DNA of 64,000 nucleotides from Calothrix sp. NIES-4105 (GCF_002368415.1 NZ_AP018290.1:10345717-10409716), one strand, 5' to 3'; positions 17,916 to 28,113 are shown, counted from the first letter of the stretch. Made by a program: numbers and translations. The notes: generated by a model from the sequence alone, not told the origin.

Positions 17916-19331
17916 TTATAAATAGTTATTGCGATTTATTAGCCAATTATCAAATAAAATGGCTAATTTATTTTCAACTGCATCTAACGCATTTACATCT
18001 AGGTGCATACTTGTTTCGATTTCTGCTTTCAAGGCGCTTATTAAGTTTTGTTTAATTGTATTATCATTCTCAATTAAACTATAAGAGATACTATCAATAA
18101 TATTAGTTTGAGCAACTCTATCTAGAGTATCGAAAAATTCTTGCTGGGTATATACCTCTAGACAATCGTTCATAGCATCTTTAATTACCTCTACATTATA
18201 GTCATCAACCTTAACCTCTGTAGAATGCATTTGCCAATGATAAATTAGGCTGTTTAATAAGTTTCTTGTACATTTGCCCAAATAGCGAGCAACTTGGTAT
18301 TGTTTTTTAATATCTGGATATTTACTTGTGATGGCGCCTGCAATTTCATTTTGAGTTAAACTTAAACCATGCCAAAGCTTAAGCATCAATTGTGCTTGCT
18401 CAGGTAACGCTAAAAATAATTCTTTAATTATTAATTGCGTTTCTTGCCACTCTTCGTGTTGAATTAAGGTTTCTAAAAGAGTCGGATTATAATCAGTGAT
18501 ATCATAGTCATTAAGAGATGTGAACTTTTTTGTTCGATAATCGCGCGCGCAAGAAATACAAGTTGAGAGGATTTCTTGAATTTGGGCAGTAGATTGGGAA
18601 GCTAACTTAAACTCGTGACAGCGTTGATTATAGTAAGAGGTAATACGTTCAAGCTGTAAAGAAGGAAGATTAAACGCGCGACTAGTTGGGTTATATACAG
18701 GTTGATGCATTTCATCAAAGCATTGCCAAGCAAGATAGTAACAATCTATTGAATTAATACCCCTTGCGAATAAAGCTTCTTTAAGTTCCTTAGCGGTCAA
18801 ATCTTTAAGAAGACCATAATCTGAGAACTTCTCTCGCTTTGCTTCAATATCCTGAGTGTAAATAAAGTTACTCGTAAAACGTAATATAGCTGTTTTCGCG
18901 TAGGCATTTAAATTTGCTTGAGGGTGTTCAATATCAAAACTTTTAAATAATCTACTCGGTGGGTTAATTGCTAAATTAGCAATTTGAAACAATTCATCGA
19001 GTGGATACTTGTGCCGAATAAAACTAAACCGTTGTAAAGTTTTGTGTGCCGCCCATAAACAAGTTTCTTGTAAATAAGATGATAAATGTGCTGTTGCTTT
19101 GTTGAAGCAATCAGGAGACAATTGCTGTCCAGATTCTTCATATAATTTAACTATTTTGACAAAATAGTGCGCCCAATACTCTGGACTAACCTCAGAGGAT
19201 GTTTGTACCAATCGTTTGATGTGGCGTTCTAATTGTAAATCAGTTTGCCAAATCAAATTTAGGTGTGTATTAACCCCCTGAAAGCTCAAAAACGTCGAGA
19301 ATTTTTGAACAGTATCGTCACGTTTTTTCAC
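17916..19331 (-). CDS. Sigma-70-like factor of the CHAT/DUF1822 operon
   Basis: 471 aa from a GTG at 19331 that follows a GGGGG tract by 7 bp; an upstream GTG at 19382 would add 17 residues. I prefer 19331 because related proteins start just before an FSTFLxF segment. A central helical region and a C-terminal region 4-like helix-turn-helix (LPEQAQLMLKLWHGLSLTQNEIAGAI, about 315-345) suggest a divergent sigma factor. It heads the operon sigma - DUF1822 - CHAT/CHASE2 - DUF928. Regions 2 and 4 are poorly conserved, so DNA binding is a prediction. Confidence 0.65.
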   Translation of the reverse strand: MKKRDDTVQKFSTFLSFQGVNTHLNLIWQTDLQLERHIKRLVQTSSEVSPEYWAHYFVKIVKLYEESGQQLSPDCFNKATAHLSSYLQETCLWAAHKTLQRFSFIRHKYPLDELFQIANLAINPPSRLFKSFDIEHPQANLNAYAKTAILRFTSNFIYTQDIEAKREKFSDYGLLKDLTAKELKEALFARGINSIDCYYLAWQCFDEMHQPVYNPTSRAFNLPSLQLERITSYYNQRCHEFKLASQSTAQIQEILSTCISCARDYRTKKFTSLNDYDITDYNPTLLETLIQHEEWQETQLIIKELFLALPEQAQLMLKLWHGLSLTQNEIAGAITSKYPDIKKQYQVARYLGKCTRNLLNSLIYHWQMHSTEVKVDDYNVEVIKDAMNDCLEVYTQQEFFDTLDRVAQTNIIDSISYSLIENDNTIKQNLISALKAEIETSMHLDVNALDAVENKLAILFDNWLINRNNYL

Positions 19332-19382
19332 ATCCAAACCCCCATAAGCGTTTGGTGCGTGGTGCCACAAATAGATAAACAC

Positions 19383-19820
19383 ATTAAATTAGGGGCAATA
19401 GCGCTATGCACCATATTTCAATAGTCCTTTCGTATATATTAAAGACCAATGATAGCCTTCAACTTACTTATGGGCGCCATAACCAATAGAATATGCAATT
19501 AAGCTAAAATTTTCTGAAATCACGCTTGCGGATGGCTACTAACACATCTATTTTTTACTATTTTCGTAAGCTTGTATCTTTTCATACAGTGTCGCTACTG
19601 TCTCACCGCTAAATAACTGTTCTCTTATTTTTCGTTTACGTTTACGAAGAGCGTTCTCAACACCAACCTACAAAAATTCCGTATTGTAAACTTATGTAAA
19701 AAAGTTGGATTTTGCATAAAACGTCTCAACTTGCAGAGAGAAGTAATGGTAGGTAAGGCTTTTAAGCTGCGCCTGCGTATATTAAGTACAAACACTAATA
19801 TATAGCCATAGACGATTACT
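19383..19820. promoter_or_regulatory. Divergent spacer between two sigma-factor genes
   Basis: This 438-bp AT-rich spacer separates the two divergent sigma/DUF1822 modules and must hold both promoters. It contains one GGCGCC site (19472) and a CGTTTACGTTTACG direct repeat (about 19627-19640). I cannot assign -35/-10 boxes. A short open frame on the minus strand here overlaps the start of the plus-strand gene and looks non-coding. Confidence 0.4.
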
Positions 19821-20558
19821 ATGATGACTCTTGATGAAACCCAGACTGCATACAATGAGGCGCCTTCTCGACTACAACTGTTAGCCATAGAAGCTAAAAA
19901 TCAAAAACCCGATAGTCCACAAAGACATCGTGCGGTTACTGCTTTAATTCAGGAGCTTTGGAGACAGCCAACATTTGGAATTTTGAGAAAAAGCCTTAAA
20001 GCAAAATATGGCTATCTGTTGGATGGTCTTTTTGAAGACTTATTTAATGATGCACTTCAGGAAACGTTTATCGCAATTAGTCGATATATCGATAAGTTTG
20101 ACTCACAACGCCCATTGCTGCCTTTGATTTGCAAAATCATTAGCAACAAATTTAGTAATCTTTACAAAAAGCATTGCAAATACGGCGTTACACGCATTCC
20201 TAAGTCTAAAGGCAATAATTCAAAACAAGGTCAAGTAATATCTTTGGATGGATTAGACGAGTTTGTACAAGATAATATCATGAACAAACACTTTTTAAAT
20301 TCTGGAGGTAAGTCAATATCTAACTGCGATTTCTTAAGAGAATTATTAATTGAAGACCCCGATAATAAGTTTCAAGTATCCGTTAGAGGTAAGCCTCATA
20401 TTACTTTTCAGCGTATAGCTATATACTTATATGTAAAAGGCAAAAATATGCAACAGTTAGCTTCGGAACTAGACGTTCCTTATCAAACACTAAATAGTTT
20501 TTTTAAAAGAAAATTAGAAAAACTAGAGCCATATTTTCGAGAAAAATTACAACATTAA
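19821..20558 (+). CDS. ECF-like sigma-70 family factor
   Basis: 245 aa. A region 2-like segment (LFEDLFNDALQETFIAISRYIDKFDSQRP region, about 70-105, then ICKIISNKFSNLYKKH) is followed by a variable linker. A C-terminal region 4 helix-turn-helix follows (LASELDVPYQTLNSFFKRKL, about 212-231). It is shorter and more ECF-like than the divergent factor at 17916-19331. It is followed 37 bp later by a DUF1822 gene, repeating the sigma - DUF1822 order. Its promoter target is unknown; autoregulation of this locus is a common possibility. Confidence 0.75.
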   Translation: MMTLDETQTAYNEAPSRLQLLAIEAKNQKPDSPQRHRAVTALIQELWRQPTFGILRKSLKAKYGYLLDGLFEDLFNDALQETFIAISRYIDKFDSQRPLLPLICKIISNKFSNLYKKHCKYGVTRIPKSKGNNSKQGQVISLDGLDEFVQDNIMNKHFLNSGGKSISNCDFLRELLIEDPDNKFQVSVRGKPHITFQRIAIYLYVKGKNMQQLASELDVPYQTLNSFFKRKLEKLEPYFREKLQH

Positions 20559-20595
20559 ACTCAACTCTTACAAGTAACCCTATTAAGGAGTAATA

Positions 20596-21756
20596 ATGAA
20601 TACTACAAATACTGCTGACGCTTTAACTTTTACAGTACCACTTTCGTTTGAAGCCCACTCCCTAGCCCAAATGTATAGTAAACTGCAAGACCGTCCAAAT
20701 AAAGCCAAGCGAGTATACTTAAATACTTTAGCAATATACGCGGTTGACCATTATTTTCGATGCATGGGTTTTGCAACAAACTGGGAAGGTAGTGATAGTC
20801 GCAAACCAATTTTACAAAAGTTTCTGGATATTGCCGATTTAAATGTTAGAGGTGTAGGTAAATTTGAATGTCGTCCAATATTACCAGGCGCCGACAAATT
20901 AGAAGTACCATGTGAAGCATGGGATGAGCGCGTCGGTTATGTTGCAGTACAATTGACTCAATCTCTAAAAGAAGCAACAATAATAGGTTTTGTACCGCAA
21001 ATAGAAGAAAATCAAGGGATTATACCATTAAATCAGCTGCGCGCGTTTGATGAGTTTCCAGAATACTTGATGAAAGTAAAAAATGAAGGAATCACAGTTA
21101 AAGTACCGCAACTTGTAAATTTATACGAATGGTTAAATAATAAATTTGAAACTCATTGGCAATCAGTAGAAGAATTTTTTAGCACTCAAACATATAGTAT
21201 TGCTTTTCGGAACCGTGGCATTATATCAGAACAGATTAATCCTAATGATACCAGCAGTCTCAAACAGTTTATTGGGACTTTATATGCAAATCAGCGCAAC
21301 ACAAATTCTACACAAACAACTTATCCTACTCATTTAGAACCAGTAACAGCATTAAGTCAGCTTATCGAGTCAACTACAGATGAAGAAACTCGTTGGAAAG
21401 CAATTGAACTTCTATGGAAAATAAAACCCGAACATCCATCTGCTGCAACCAGAAGAGTCACAGACTTAGGAATGCGTTTGGCAGGATATCCAGTTGCCCT
21501 CATGGTAGCTATCTTACCAAAACACGACGGTAAAAGAGGTGTTTTACTAAGGGTTTATCCAATGGGTAATCAAGCATATTTACCACAAAACCTCAAGTTA
21601 ATTGGTTTGGATGAAAATGGTCAAACACTGCTCGAGGTTCAAGCGCGCGGGCAGGACAATTATATTCAGTTTAGGTTCAACGCTGACCCAAAAGACAAAT
21701 TTAGCGTTCAAGTATCTTTAGGTGAAGCCAGTGTCACCGAACATTTCATAGTCTAG
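20596..21756 (+). CDS. DUF1822 family protein
   Basis: 386 aa, a paralogue of the protein at 16669-17892. The C-terminal block starts DLGMRLAGYPVALMVAILP, with LLRVYPMGNQAYLPQNL and ARGQDNYIQFRF. The ATG is preceded by a clear Shine-Dalgarno AAGGAG (20584-20589). It probably forms an operon with the upstream ECF-like factor. The matching CHAT gene of this module (21976-24660) is convergent rather than co-directional. No catalytic motif is seen. Confidence 0.8.
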   Translation: MNTTNTADALTFTVPLSFEAHSLAQMYSKLQDRPNKAKRVYLNTLAIYAVDHYFRCMGFATNWEGSDSRKPILQKFLDIADLNVRGVGKFECRPILPGADKLEVPCEAWDERVGYVAVQLTQSLKEATIIGFVPQIEENQGIIPLNQLRAFDEFPEYLMKVKNEGITVKVPQLVNLYEWLNNKFETHWQSVEEFFSTQTYSIAFRNRGIISEQINPNDTSSLKQFIGTLYANQRNTNSTQTTYPTHLEPVTALSQLIESTTDEETRWKAIELLWKIKPEHPSAATRRVTDLGMRLAGYPVALMVAILPKHDGKRGVLLRVYPMGNQAYLPQNLKLIGLDENGQTLLEVQARGQDNYIQFRFNADPKDKFSVQVSLGEASVTEHFIV

Positions 21757-21822
21757 AAAAGTATTGGTACCCCCCTAGCCCCGCTTATAGCAATCCGCTC
21801 ATCAGTTATAAAATCATCCATT

Positions 21823-21851
21823 GTAGAGACGCGATTAAATCGCGTCTCTAC
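21823..21851. repeat. GTAGAGACG palindrome
   Basis: A 29-bp copy with core CGATTAAATCG, between the convergent DUF1822 and CHAT genes. It could double as a bidirectional terminator. Confidence 0.9.
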
Positions 21852-21975
21852 CGGGATATATTTTTTACAAATCATCTAGGACTTTCAGTAAAAATATTTA
21901 AAAAAACTTTACAATTGTTTAAAATCAAACATATTATTAAGGATGGCGCCATGTAGTTGTTTAGTCTCACCCAAC

Positions 21976-24660
21976 CTACATTTTTTCTTCGATGAAGTCG
22001 CAGGAGGAGTTTAGGCATTGTACTTTAACTAGTACTCCTAAGCCGTTGTCGCGAATAGGTTTTCTGCTGCCTTTTTCTTGTTGAGTATAAAATTGAATTG
22101 CTGCTGTGGCGCCTTCTGCTTTAAAAATATTAAGATTACTTAGTATATTATTTCTGAGTGATGTAGGAGTTGGTTGTCCTGTAATGTTGCTTAGACCTTG
22201 AATGATTACTTGTACTGCATCATAAGACATGACTGTAAGCCAGTTGATTTTTTCTGTTCCCCAAATTTGCAAAGCTTCTCTCTCAAAATTAGATTTAATT
22301 CTATGCCACGGTACTGCTGTTATCAGGTTAGTTTTTTCAGATGCGAAGCCAAAATCTTTATCCCGTGTAATAGCAGAGTCATATAAAGTACTTGTGCCTA
22401 ACAGTATTAAGTTATTATTTTGAATTTTAGAGACTTCTTTGACTACTTCTAATGCTTTATTTAAGACATCTTCAGTACCGGAAGGAGCCAGTAATAAAAC
22501 ATTCGCATTCTTTTGTCGCGCTTCATTAATAATTTGTTTGGCATCAAAAGTTTTTAGGTCGTATGGAGGTATATCTTGTTGATTAGTTACTTGACGAAAT
22601 TTGTCTTTTATTGATTCACTGTAAGATTCCCCTGCATCGTATGCTACTACTGCTTTGATTGGTGTTGATGGGATTTTTTTAAGTATATATTGATTTAAAT
22701 TTGCTACTGCAATACTATCACTTGTTACTGTGCGAAGAACTGTGTCTGGTAGGCTACTTAATTGAGTGGAGGTACTTGTAGGAGAAATAACAAGAATTTT
22801 ATCCTTGTATACTAAATTTACAGCAGCTTTGGTAAGCTCACTTCTGTAATGACCAATCACTGCTAAGATATTTTGCTGGTTATTATCATTTACTAGTTTA
22901 CGTGCAACTTGTGTTGTTGTTTGAAGGTTGTTGCCATCATCTACTATTTTTAGTTGTAATTGTCTGTTGTTGATAGTACCTGTACAAGTTGGAGTTTGAT
23001 TGTTTTTGATGGATTGTACCATTTCGTCTACGCTGCCGCAGTTTAGTTTACTTTGAGCGTGAGCAACTCCTCGTAAAATTTCTTCTGCAGTGTCTAGTTT
23101 ACTAGTAATGGGGACACTAACTGCTATTTGAATAATATCATCTTGCCCTTCCTTTGCTGCCGCGTTTGCTGCTACAATAGCGTTATTTAGATAAATTAAA
23201 CTTTCGGGATCATTAGGAGTTTGCTTTAATGAGTTTCTAAATTCGTTTGTAGCTTTGTCCCACTCTCCATTTTTAAAGGCAATTATTCCGTTTTCTTTGT
23301 TTGTGTTACTTTTATTTTTCAGTAATATTTTCTCTCCTCGACTGAAGAGGTTGTCTATATTTTTATCTATACTTGGTGTGCTTATTGGAGAAGGTGAGGG
23401 TACGAGTGTTTGAGTTATTGATGATGGGACTGGTGTTGGTTGTGTTGGTGTTGATGGTAAAAATATCTGTTTGATTAAGAACAATAATAAGGCGCCTGCT
23501 AATATTAAACCTACGAATATTGCAACTTTATGTGAACGCCAAAGTCTTTTTATACCACGTTGTATTCTGACGTGGAAGGGTTGGCGCCATTGAAGCGACC
23601 TTTCAGCAGGGTTTTGACAAATTACTGGTAACCAAGAAGCGTAAGGATATAGATTTTCCATATCTTCTAACTTTTCTTGCGCTTTTCGCACTGCTAGGTG
23701 GAACTTTTCCCCGCGCGAAAATAAACGCAAGAATTCTTTTAAAAAGTATGAAGCGACTTCATCCGGTACTGGTTCACGCATAACTATCACTTGCGGTATA
23801 CCCAGTTCGGTAAGTTTGCTTGCTAACCCTAACCCGTCACACGAGTTAAAAATTGCTAGTTTTAAACCATTCTCTTTAGCTCTTGTAAAAGCATTTCTCA
23901 AATCTCTTAATGATGGACTATCTATATTATTAAGTTGAATAACTCCGTCGTTTCCTTCCCTCAAGCTAGAACTATGTCCTGCGAAGCATAAAATATCCCA
24001 CGAACTATTACGTAACTTATCACCTAGTTGTTGTCGAGTCGGTTGTCTTAAGGTTTCTACCATCGACCCCGGTAAGTTGGTGAGTATTTCTACGTCGGTT
24101 TGAACGTTAATCCCGTCATCGTTACCTAAAATTGCTAAAATCTTAACTGGCGTTTTAAGTGGTTCTGATGGTAGATTGTATCTGGCGCCTAATGATAGCC
24201 AAGCTCTTCTACGGTTTTGAAATAGTCTCCATAAATGCCAAGGAAGTTTTTTCAAGAGTTCATCGTTTGTTTGAAAAATAATCCGCGCGGTTTCATCTCT
24301 ACTTACTTCTTCTTCAACATATATACGTAGTTGTCCTATAGATGGATGCTCAAACCATTCTATCAATCTGTCTTCGAGCGCTTTACCTGCTGCCCGACAT
24401 TGAGCTGGTGTAGATACGTTAGTTGTTTGGTTCGGGTCGATATCAAAACCCCTTGCTATACCAATAACTCGTCTTACCGCATCTAGATTATTATAATTTT
24501 GTTGAAAATCATTATATAGCCTTGGAATATCAGGCGCCGCTGGAAGCTGTCCAGTTTCCTCCTTGTAAACATTCCCATTTTCTTCTCGTATTCGCAAGGT
24601 AACAGGAAAACCTTCCTCAAAATTACCGCTGGCGATAGTAAATATAACTACCTTGCTCAT
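21976..24660 (-). CDS. CHAT protease domain fused to a periplasmic-binding-protein-like receptor
   Basis: 894 aa. The CHAT domain has catalytic His229 (CFAGHSSS) and Cys274 (FNSCDGLG), plus the ASWLPVICQNP end box. One transmembrane helix follows (about 378-398), then a Pro/Ser/Thr-rich linker (402-430) and a short TPR-like helical stretch (about 435-500). The rest is a type-1 periplasmic binding fold like branched-chain amino-acid receptors (ILAVIGHYRSELTKAAVNLVY, VISPTSTSTQLSS, VLLLAPSG). The predicted topology puts the ligand-binding part outside and the protease inside. The N-terminal 360 residues are clearly paralogous to the CHAT/CHASE2 protein. The ligand and the protease substrate are unknown. 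Confidence 0.85.
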   Translation of the reverse strand: MSKVVIFTIASGNFEEGFPVTLRIREENGNVYKEETGQLPAAPDIPRLYNDFQQNYNNLDAVRRVIGIARGFDIDPNQTTNVSTPAQCRAAGKALEDRLIEWFEHPSIGQLRIYVEEEVSRDETARIIFQTNDELLKKLPWHLWRLFQNRRRAWLSLGARYNLPSEPLKTPVKILAILGNDDGINVQTDVEILTNLPGSMVETLRQPTRQQLGDKLRNSSWDILCFAGHSSSLREGNDGVIQLNNIDSPSLRDLRNAFTRAKENGLKLAIFNSCDGLGLASKLTELGIPQVIVMREPVPDEVASYFLKEFLRLFSRGEKFHLAVRKAQEKLEDMENLYPYASWLPVICQNPAERSLQWRQPFHVRIQRGIKRLWRSHKVAIFVGLILAGALLLFLIKQIFLPSTPTQPTPVPSSITQTLVPSPSPISTPSIDKNIDNLFSRGEKILLKNKSNTNKENGIIAFKNGEWDKATNEFRNSLKQTPNDPESLIYLNNAIVAANAAAKEGQDDIIQIAVSVPITSKLDTAEEILRGVAHAQSKLNCGSVDEMVQSIKNNQTPTCTGTINNRQLQLKIVDDGNNLQTTTQVARKLVNDNNQQNILAVIGHYRSELTKAAVNLVYKDKILVISPTSTSTQLSSLPDTVLRTVTSDSIAVANLNQYILKKIPSTPIKAVVAYDAGESYSESIKDKFRQVTNQQDIPPYDLKTFDAKQIINEARQKNANVLLLAPSGTEDVLNKALEVVKEVSKIQNNNLILLGTSTLYDSAITRDKDFGFASEKTNLITAVPWHRIKSNFEREALQIWGTEKINWLTVMSYDAVQVIIQGLSNITGQPTPTSLRNNILSNLNIFKAEGATAAIQFYTQQEKGSRKPIRDNGLGVLVKVQCLNSSCDFIEEKM

Positions 24661-24759
24661 TTGTTAATAGTTGTTTTTTATACTCAATTATATTTTAGTA
24701 CGACAGGCGAGACACTTATCCTACGACGGGATATACGAATTCTAACCTAATCGAGCTTA

Positions 24760-27700
24760 TTAAGGGGAGGTAGCGCTTAATTCCATGATTTTCTCGAAGT
24801 GAAAGTCATCGACTAGTTTGCGTAATGCTGAAGTTAAGTTTGCGTGTTCACTAGGAATTTGTTTTAAAAGTTGTAAAATTCTTTCATCACTACACTCACA
24901 AGCAGCGATATAAAGCGCTTTTTGCCATTGAGGTGACATTATTTTCAAGTTACTTGTAGTTAATTTAACTGTTTGTGGGCGGGTACTAAGGTCTGGTTTA
25001 TTGCTTTCGTCAATGTACACTACCCCCAAATGCTTGGCTAGTTTGTCAAATATTTCCTCAGCTTGAAACGGTTTGCTTTGGAAGTCGTCGCATCCTGCCG
25101 AAAATATTGCGGCTCGTTCTTCTTCGAGAGCGCTTGCTGTTAATGCGATAATTTTAGTAGTTTGTCCAATTGAAGCTTTGATTTGGCGTGTTGCTTGATA
25201 ACCATTTAATAAAGGCATTTGCATGTCCATGAAGATTAAATGGGGTTTCCATTGGCGCCATAACTCTAAACCTTGTTCTCCATTTTGAGCAACTTTTACT
25301 GCAAAACCTAAAGGAGTTAGTAGTCGTGTTAATAAGTGACGGTGTTCCCAGGAGTCTTCGACTATTAATATACGATAAATTGGCTCTGTCGGCGCCAGTT
25401 TGATTTGTTGACTGTGTGGAGTTTTATTAACTTTTATTTCTGGCTGTAATTTCACTGGAATTTTGAAGGAAAATACGCTGCCTTGGTTAATGATGCTTTT
25501 AACTTTAATTTCACCACCCATCAATTGAACGAAACTGCGACTTACTGATAAACCTAACCCTGTACCTTGCTGCATTTTACTAGTGTCCGATTGCACGAAA
25601 GCTTCAAATAAGTGATTGATTTCGGAAGCTGCAATACCGACGCCTGTATCGCTAATTTCAAAGCTTAATACCTCATTGTCACATGTAACGTGTAATTTTA
25701 CAGTGCCTTGAGATGTAAATTTAATCGCATTACTAATTAAATTCAGCAACACTTGCCGTAGTTTTCTTTCATCAGCAGTAATATATTGGGGTACATTCTG
25801 CGCGCGTGTAAAAATAAGAGTTAGATTTTTAACATCAGCGAGTTGAGTCATAGTTTCTTCTAACTCATCAAGCACGTTATATAAATCAAAGGCAGTTTCA
25901 TTAAGCTTAACTTTACCTGCTTCGATTTTAGACATTTCTAAAACATCGTTAATTAAACCAAGTAAATGTTGACCGTTACGGTTGATAATATCAAGATATT
26001 TACTTTGGGTTTTGGAACAAGTTTCACGCTGCATAACTTGAGTAAAACCTAGAACGCTGTTTAACGGAGTTCTCAGTTCATGACTCATACGTGCGAGAAA
26101 TTCGCTTTTTGCTCGGTTGGCAGTTTCAGCATTTAACAAAGCTTGCTGTAACTTAGCTTCTGCTTTTTTACGGTTGAAGAGCGCGCGTTTATGTTCGGTT
26201 ATATCTGTTGCTGTTCCTAAAATTTCTTTGATTTTACCATTCTCCGCGCGAGAAAATACTGTATCTCGACTTAATAACCAACGCCATTCACCATTTTTAT
26301 GCTGTATACGATACTCAAATTCAATAACTTCACCATCCCTAGCATTCGCGAGACGTTGGCAATGGTCGGCAAATTTAACTAAATCATCAGGATGCATTAA
26401 CCTAGGCAAAAAACCATTGCCCATTGCTTGAACTTGATAAGGTCGATATCCCAATGAGGTATAAACTTTCTTATTTATATAGATGTTGCGTGCTTCAATT
26501 AAATTGTAAACGTATAAAACACTTGGATTTGCTTGAATTATAGCTTCTAAAAAACGCTGATTATCAGCAAGTGCCATTTCCGTCTGCTTACTCAATCCAA
26601 TATCTTTAATTACACCAATTATATATTGTTCCTTATCATTAATATCACATACTAGCGAGAAGTCGATTTTTGCCCACTTCACTTGATTATTGTTAGCGAA
26701 TAAACAAGCTTCAAATGAAACGCTTTTAGTTGTACTTCGTAGCAGTTTATCTATAGATGATTGATAGATACTTAAGTATTCTGGTAGTATAATTTCCTGT
26801 AGGCTTTTTTGCAATAACTCGGACTCGTCATACTCTAAAATTTGACAAAAATGATGATTTACTTGCAGTAATTTTCCTGATAATGTAGCTTGCGTAATTC
26901 CTATTGATGCCTGTTCAAAAATAGAACGATATCGATTCTCGCTTTCACGTAATTGCGTTTCAATTTGCTTTCGCTTATCAATTTCGGCTTGCAACTGCTC
27001 ATTTAATTGCTTTACTTCTAATGTCTTAGCATCTGCGAAATTTTGTAACGATTCAAAAGTTTGCCAAATCTCAACTGGATTGATTGCTTCTAAAATTCGA
27101 GTTTGAGTGATAATCCCTAGGGAATCATCATCCCACACAACGAGGCGCCGTAATTTGTGAGTTTGCATCAAGTGATGTGCAGTCCACATTGAGTCACCAG
27201 GTTTGATTTTAAATAGCGGTTGACTCATGACCTTATTAGCATGGGTGGTTGCTAAATCTAAACCTTGATGGCAAAACTTTACAATATCACGTTCAGTGAT
27301 GATACCAATTGGTAATTTTGATGGCGCCATTACTGAATCAACTATTACCACACAACTGATACAGTTTTGCGCCATTATTTGAGTCAACTGTAAAAGCGAC
27401 GAAGTTGAGGATGCACTAATTACTTCGGTTGACATAACCTCCGATACTTGCCTATGCTTTAGCAAGTCAGCTGGTTTTATCGTATCTCGAATCGTTTCAT
27501 ATGTAATCATTCCCACCATCTGATTAGTTGCTGACATTACTGGTAGATGACGAATGTGATTTTGACGAAGCAATCGAATTACAGTAAAAATATCTTTAAT
27601 TTCATCTTCTTTAACCGTCAGCAGTCCAGATGTCATGACTTCTGATACTTGGGTATCATTAAAAACAACGCCTTTTGCTGCAGCTTTGACAATATCTCGC

Positions 27701-27900
27701 TCGGTTATAATACCCTTTAAATTAGAATGATTATGAGAATCTTGTGTCAGAGCATAACTACATCGCTGCTGATTCATTAAAGCCACAGCATTAGTAAGTA
27801 GCATATCTGACGGTATAATCAACGGTTGGCGGTTAATTGCTAAATTAACATCTGGACTTAACATGCTTGACTTGGGATTGAATCTATAAATTTTACTCAA
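24760..27900 (-). CDS. Hybrid histidine kinase with four CBS domains and two PAS domains
   Basis: 1046 aa, no membrane segment. Four CBS motifs come first (about 24-75, 85-142, 150-210, 223-275; two contain GIITERDIVK), then a coiled coil (about 292-320). PAS/PAC units follow at about 322-440 and 448-568. HisKA has SHELRTPLN and His607; HATPase_c spans about 710-815 with DTGVGI and GTGLGLS. The receiver (about 842-958) has phospho-acceptor D892 and K943. A helical C-terminal tail (about 975-1040) is common in such kinases but lacks an HPt histidine motif. CBS pairs usually bind adenosyl ligands, so this kinase may read energy charge (inference). It stands alone. Confidence 0.9.
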   Translation of the reverse strand: MSKIYRFNPKSSMLSPDVNLAINRQPLIIPSDMLLTNAVALMNQQRCSYALTQDSHNHSNLKGIITERDIVKAAAKGVVFNDTQVSEVMTSGLLTVKEDEIKDIFTVIRLLRQNHIRHLPVMSATNQMVGMITYETIRDTIKPADLLKHRQVSEVMSTEVISASSTSSLLQLTQIMAQNCISCVVIVDSVMAPSKLPIGIITERDIVKFCHQGLDLATTHANKVMSQPLFKIKPGDSMWTAHHLMQTHKLRRLVVWDDDSLGIITQTRILEAINPVEIWQTFESLQNFADAKTLEVKQLNEQLQAEIDKRKQIETQLRESENRYRSIFEQASIGITQATLSGKLLQVNHHFCQILEYDESELLQKSLQEIILPEYLSIYQSSIDKLLRSTTKSVSFEACLFANNNQVKWAKIDFSLVCDINDKEQYIIGVIKDIGLSKQTEMALADNQRFLEAIIQANPSVLYVYNLIEARNIYINKKVYTSLGYRPYQVQAMGNGFLPRLMHPDDLVKFADHCQRLANARDGEVIEFEYRIQHKNGEWRWLLSRDTVFSRAENGKIKEILGTATDITEHKRALFNRKKAEAKLQQALLNAETANRAKSEFLARMSHELRTPLNSVLGFTQVMQRETCSKTQSKYLDIINRNGQHLLGLINDVLEMSKIEAGKVKLNETAFDLYNVLDELEETMTQLADVKNLTLIFTRAQNVPQYITADERKLRQVLLNLISNAIKFTSQGTVKLHVTCDNEVLSFEISDTGVGIAASEINHLFEAFVQSDTSKMQQGTGLGLSVSRSFVQLMGGEIKVKSIINQGSVFSFKIPVKLQPEIKVNKTPHSQQIKLAPTEPIYRILIVEDSWEHRHLLTRLLTPLGFAVKVAQNGEQGLELWRQWKPHLIFMDMQMPLLNGYQATRQIKASIGQTTKIIALTASALEEERAAIFSAGCDDFQSKPFQAEEIFDKLAKHLGVVYIDESNKPDLSTRPQTVKLTTSNLKIMSPQWQKALYIAACECSDERILQLLKQIPSEHANLTSALRKLVDDFHFEKIMELSATSP

Positions 27901-28113
27901 AGAATAAAGCAGGAAAAATTTATCAATGTAATAAATTTATCTCAAATTTTACATAATTATACTAACGAAGAAAGTATAAAAGCGTATTAATACTTGTGGT
28001 TAGGCGTAAAATCCGACATGATGATGGATAGTAATTACACCTTCAAAAGGAAATATATATGTCAAAATGTTAAATAAAGTAACAAAATAAATATACCAGC
28101 CGAGGAAACAAAA

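Noticed and set aside
19625-19888. 87-codon minus-strand frame in the divergent spacer
   Set aside because: It overlaps the start of the ECF-like factor on the other strand and has no domain or Shine-Dalgarno sequence.
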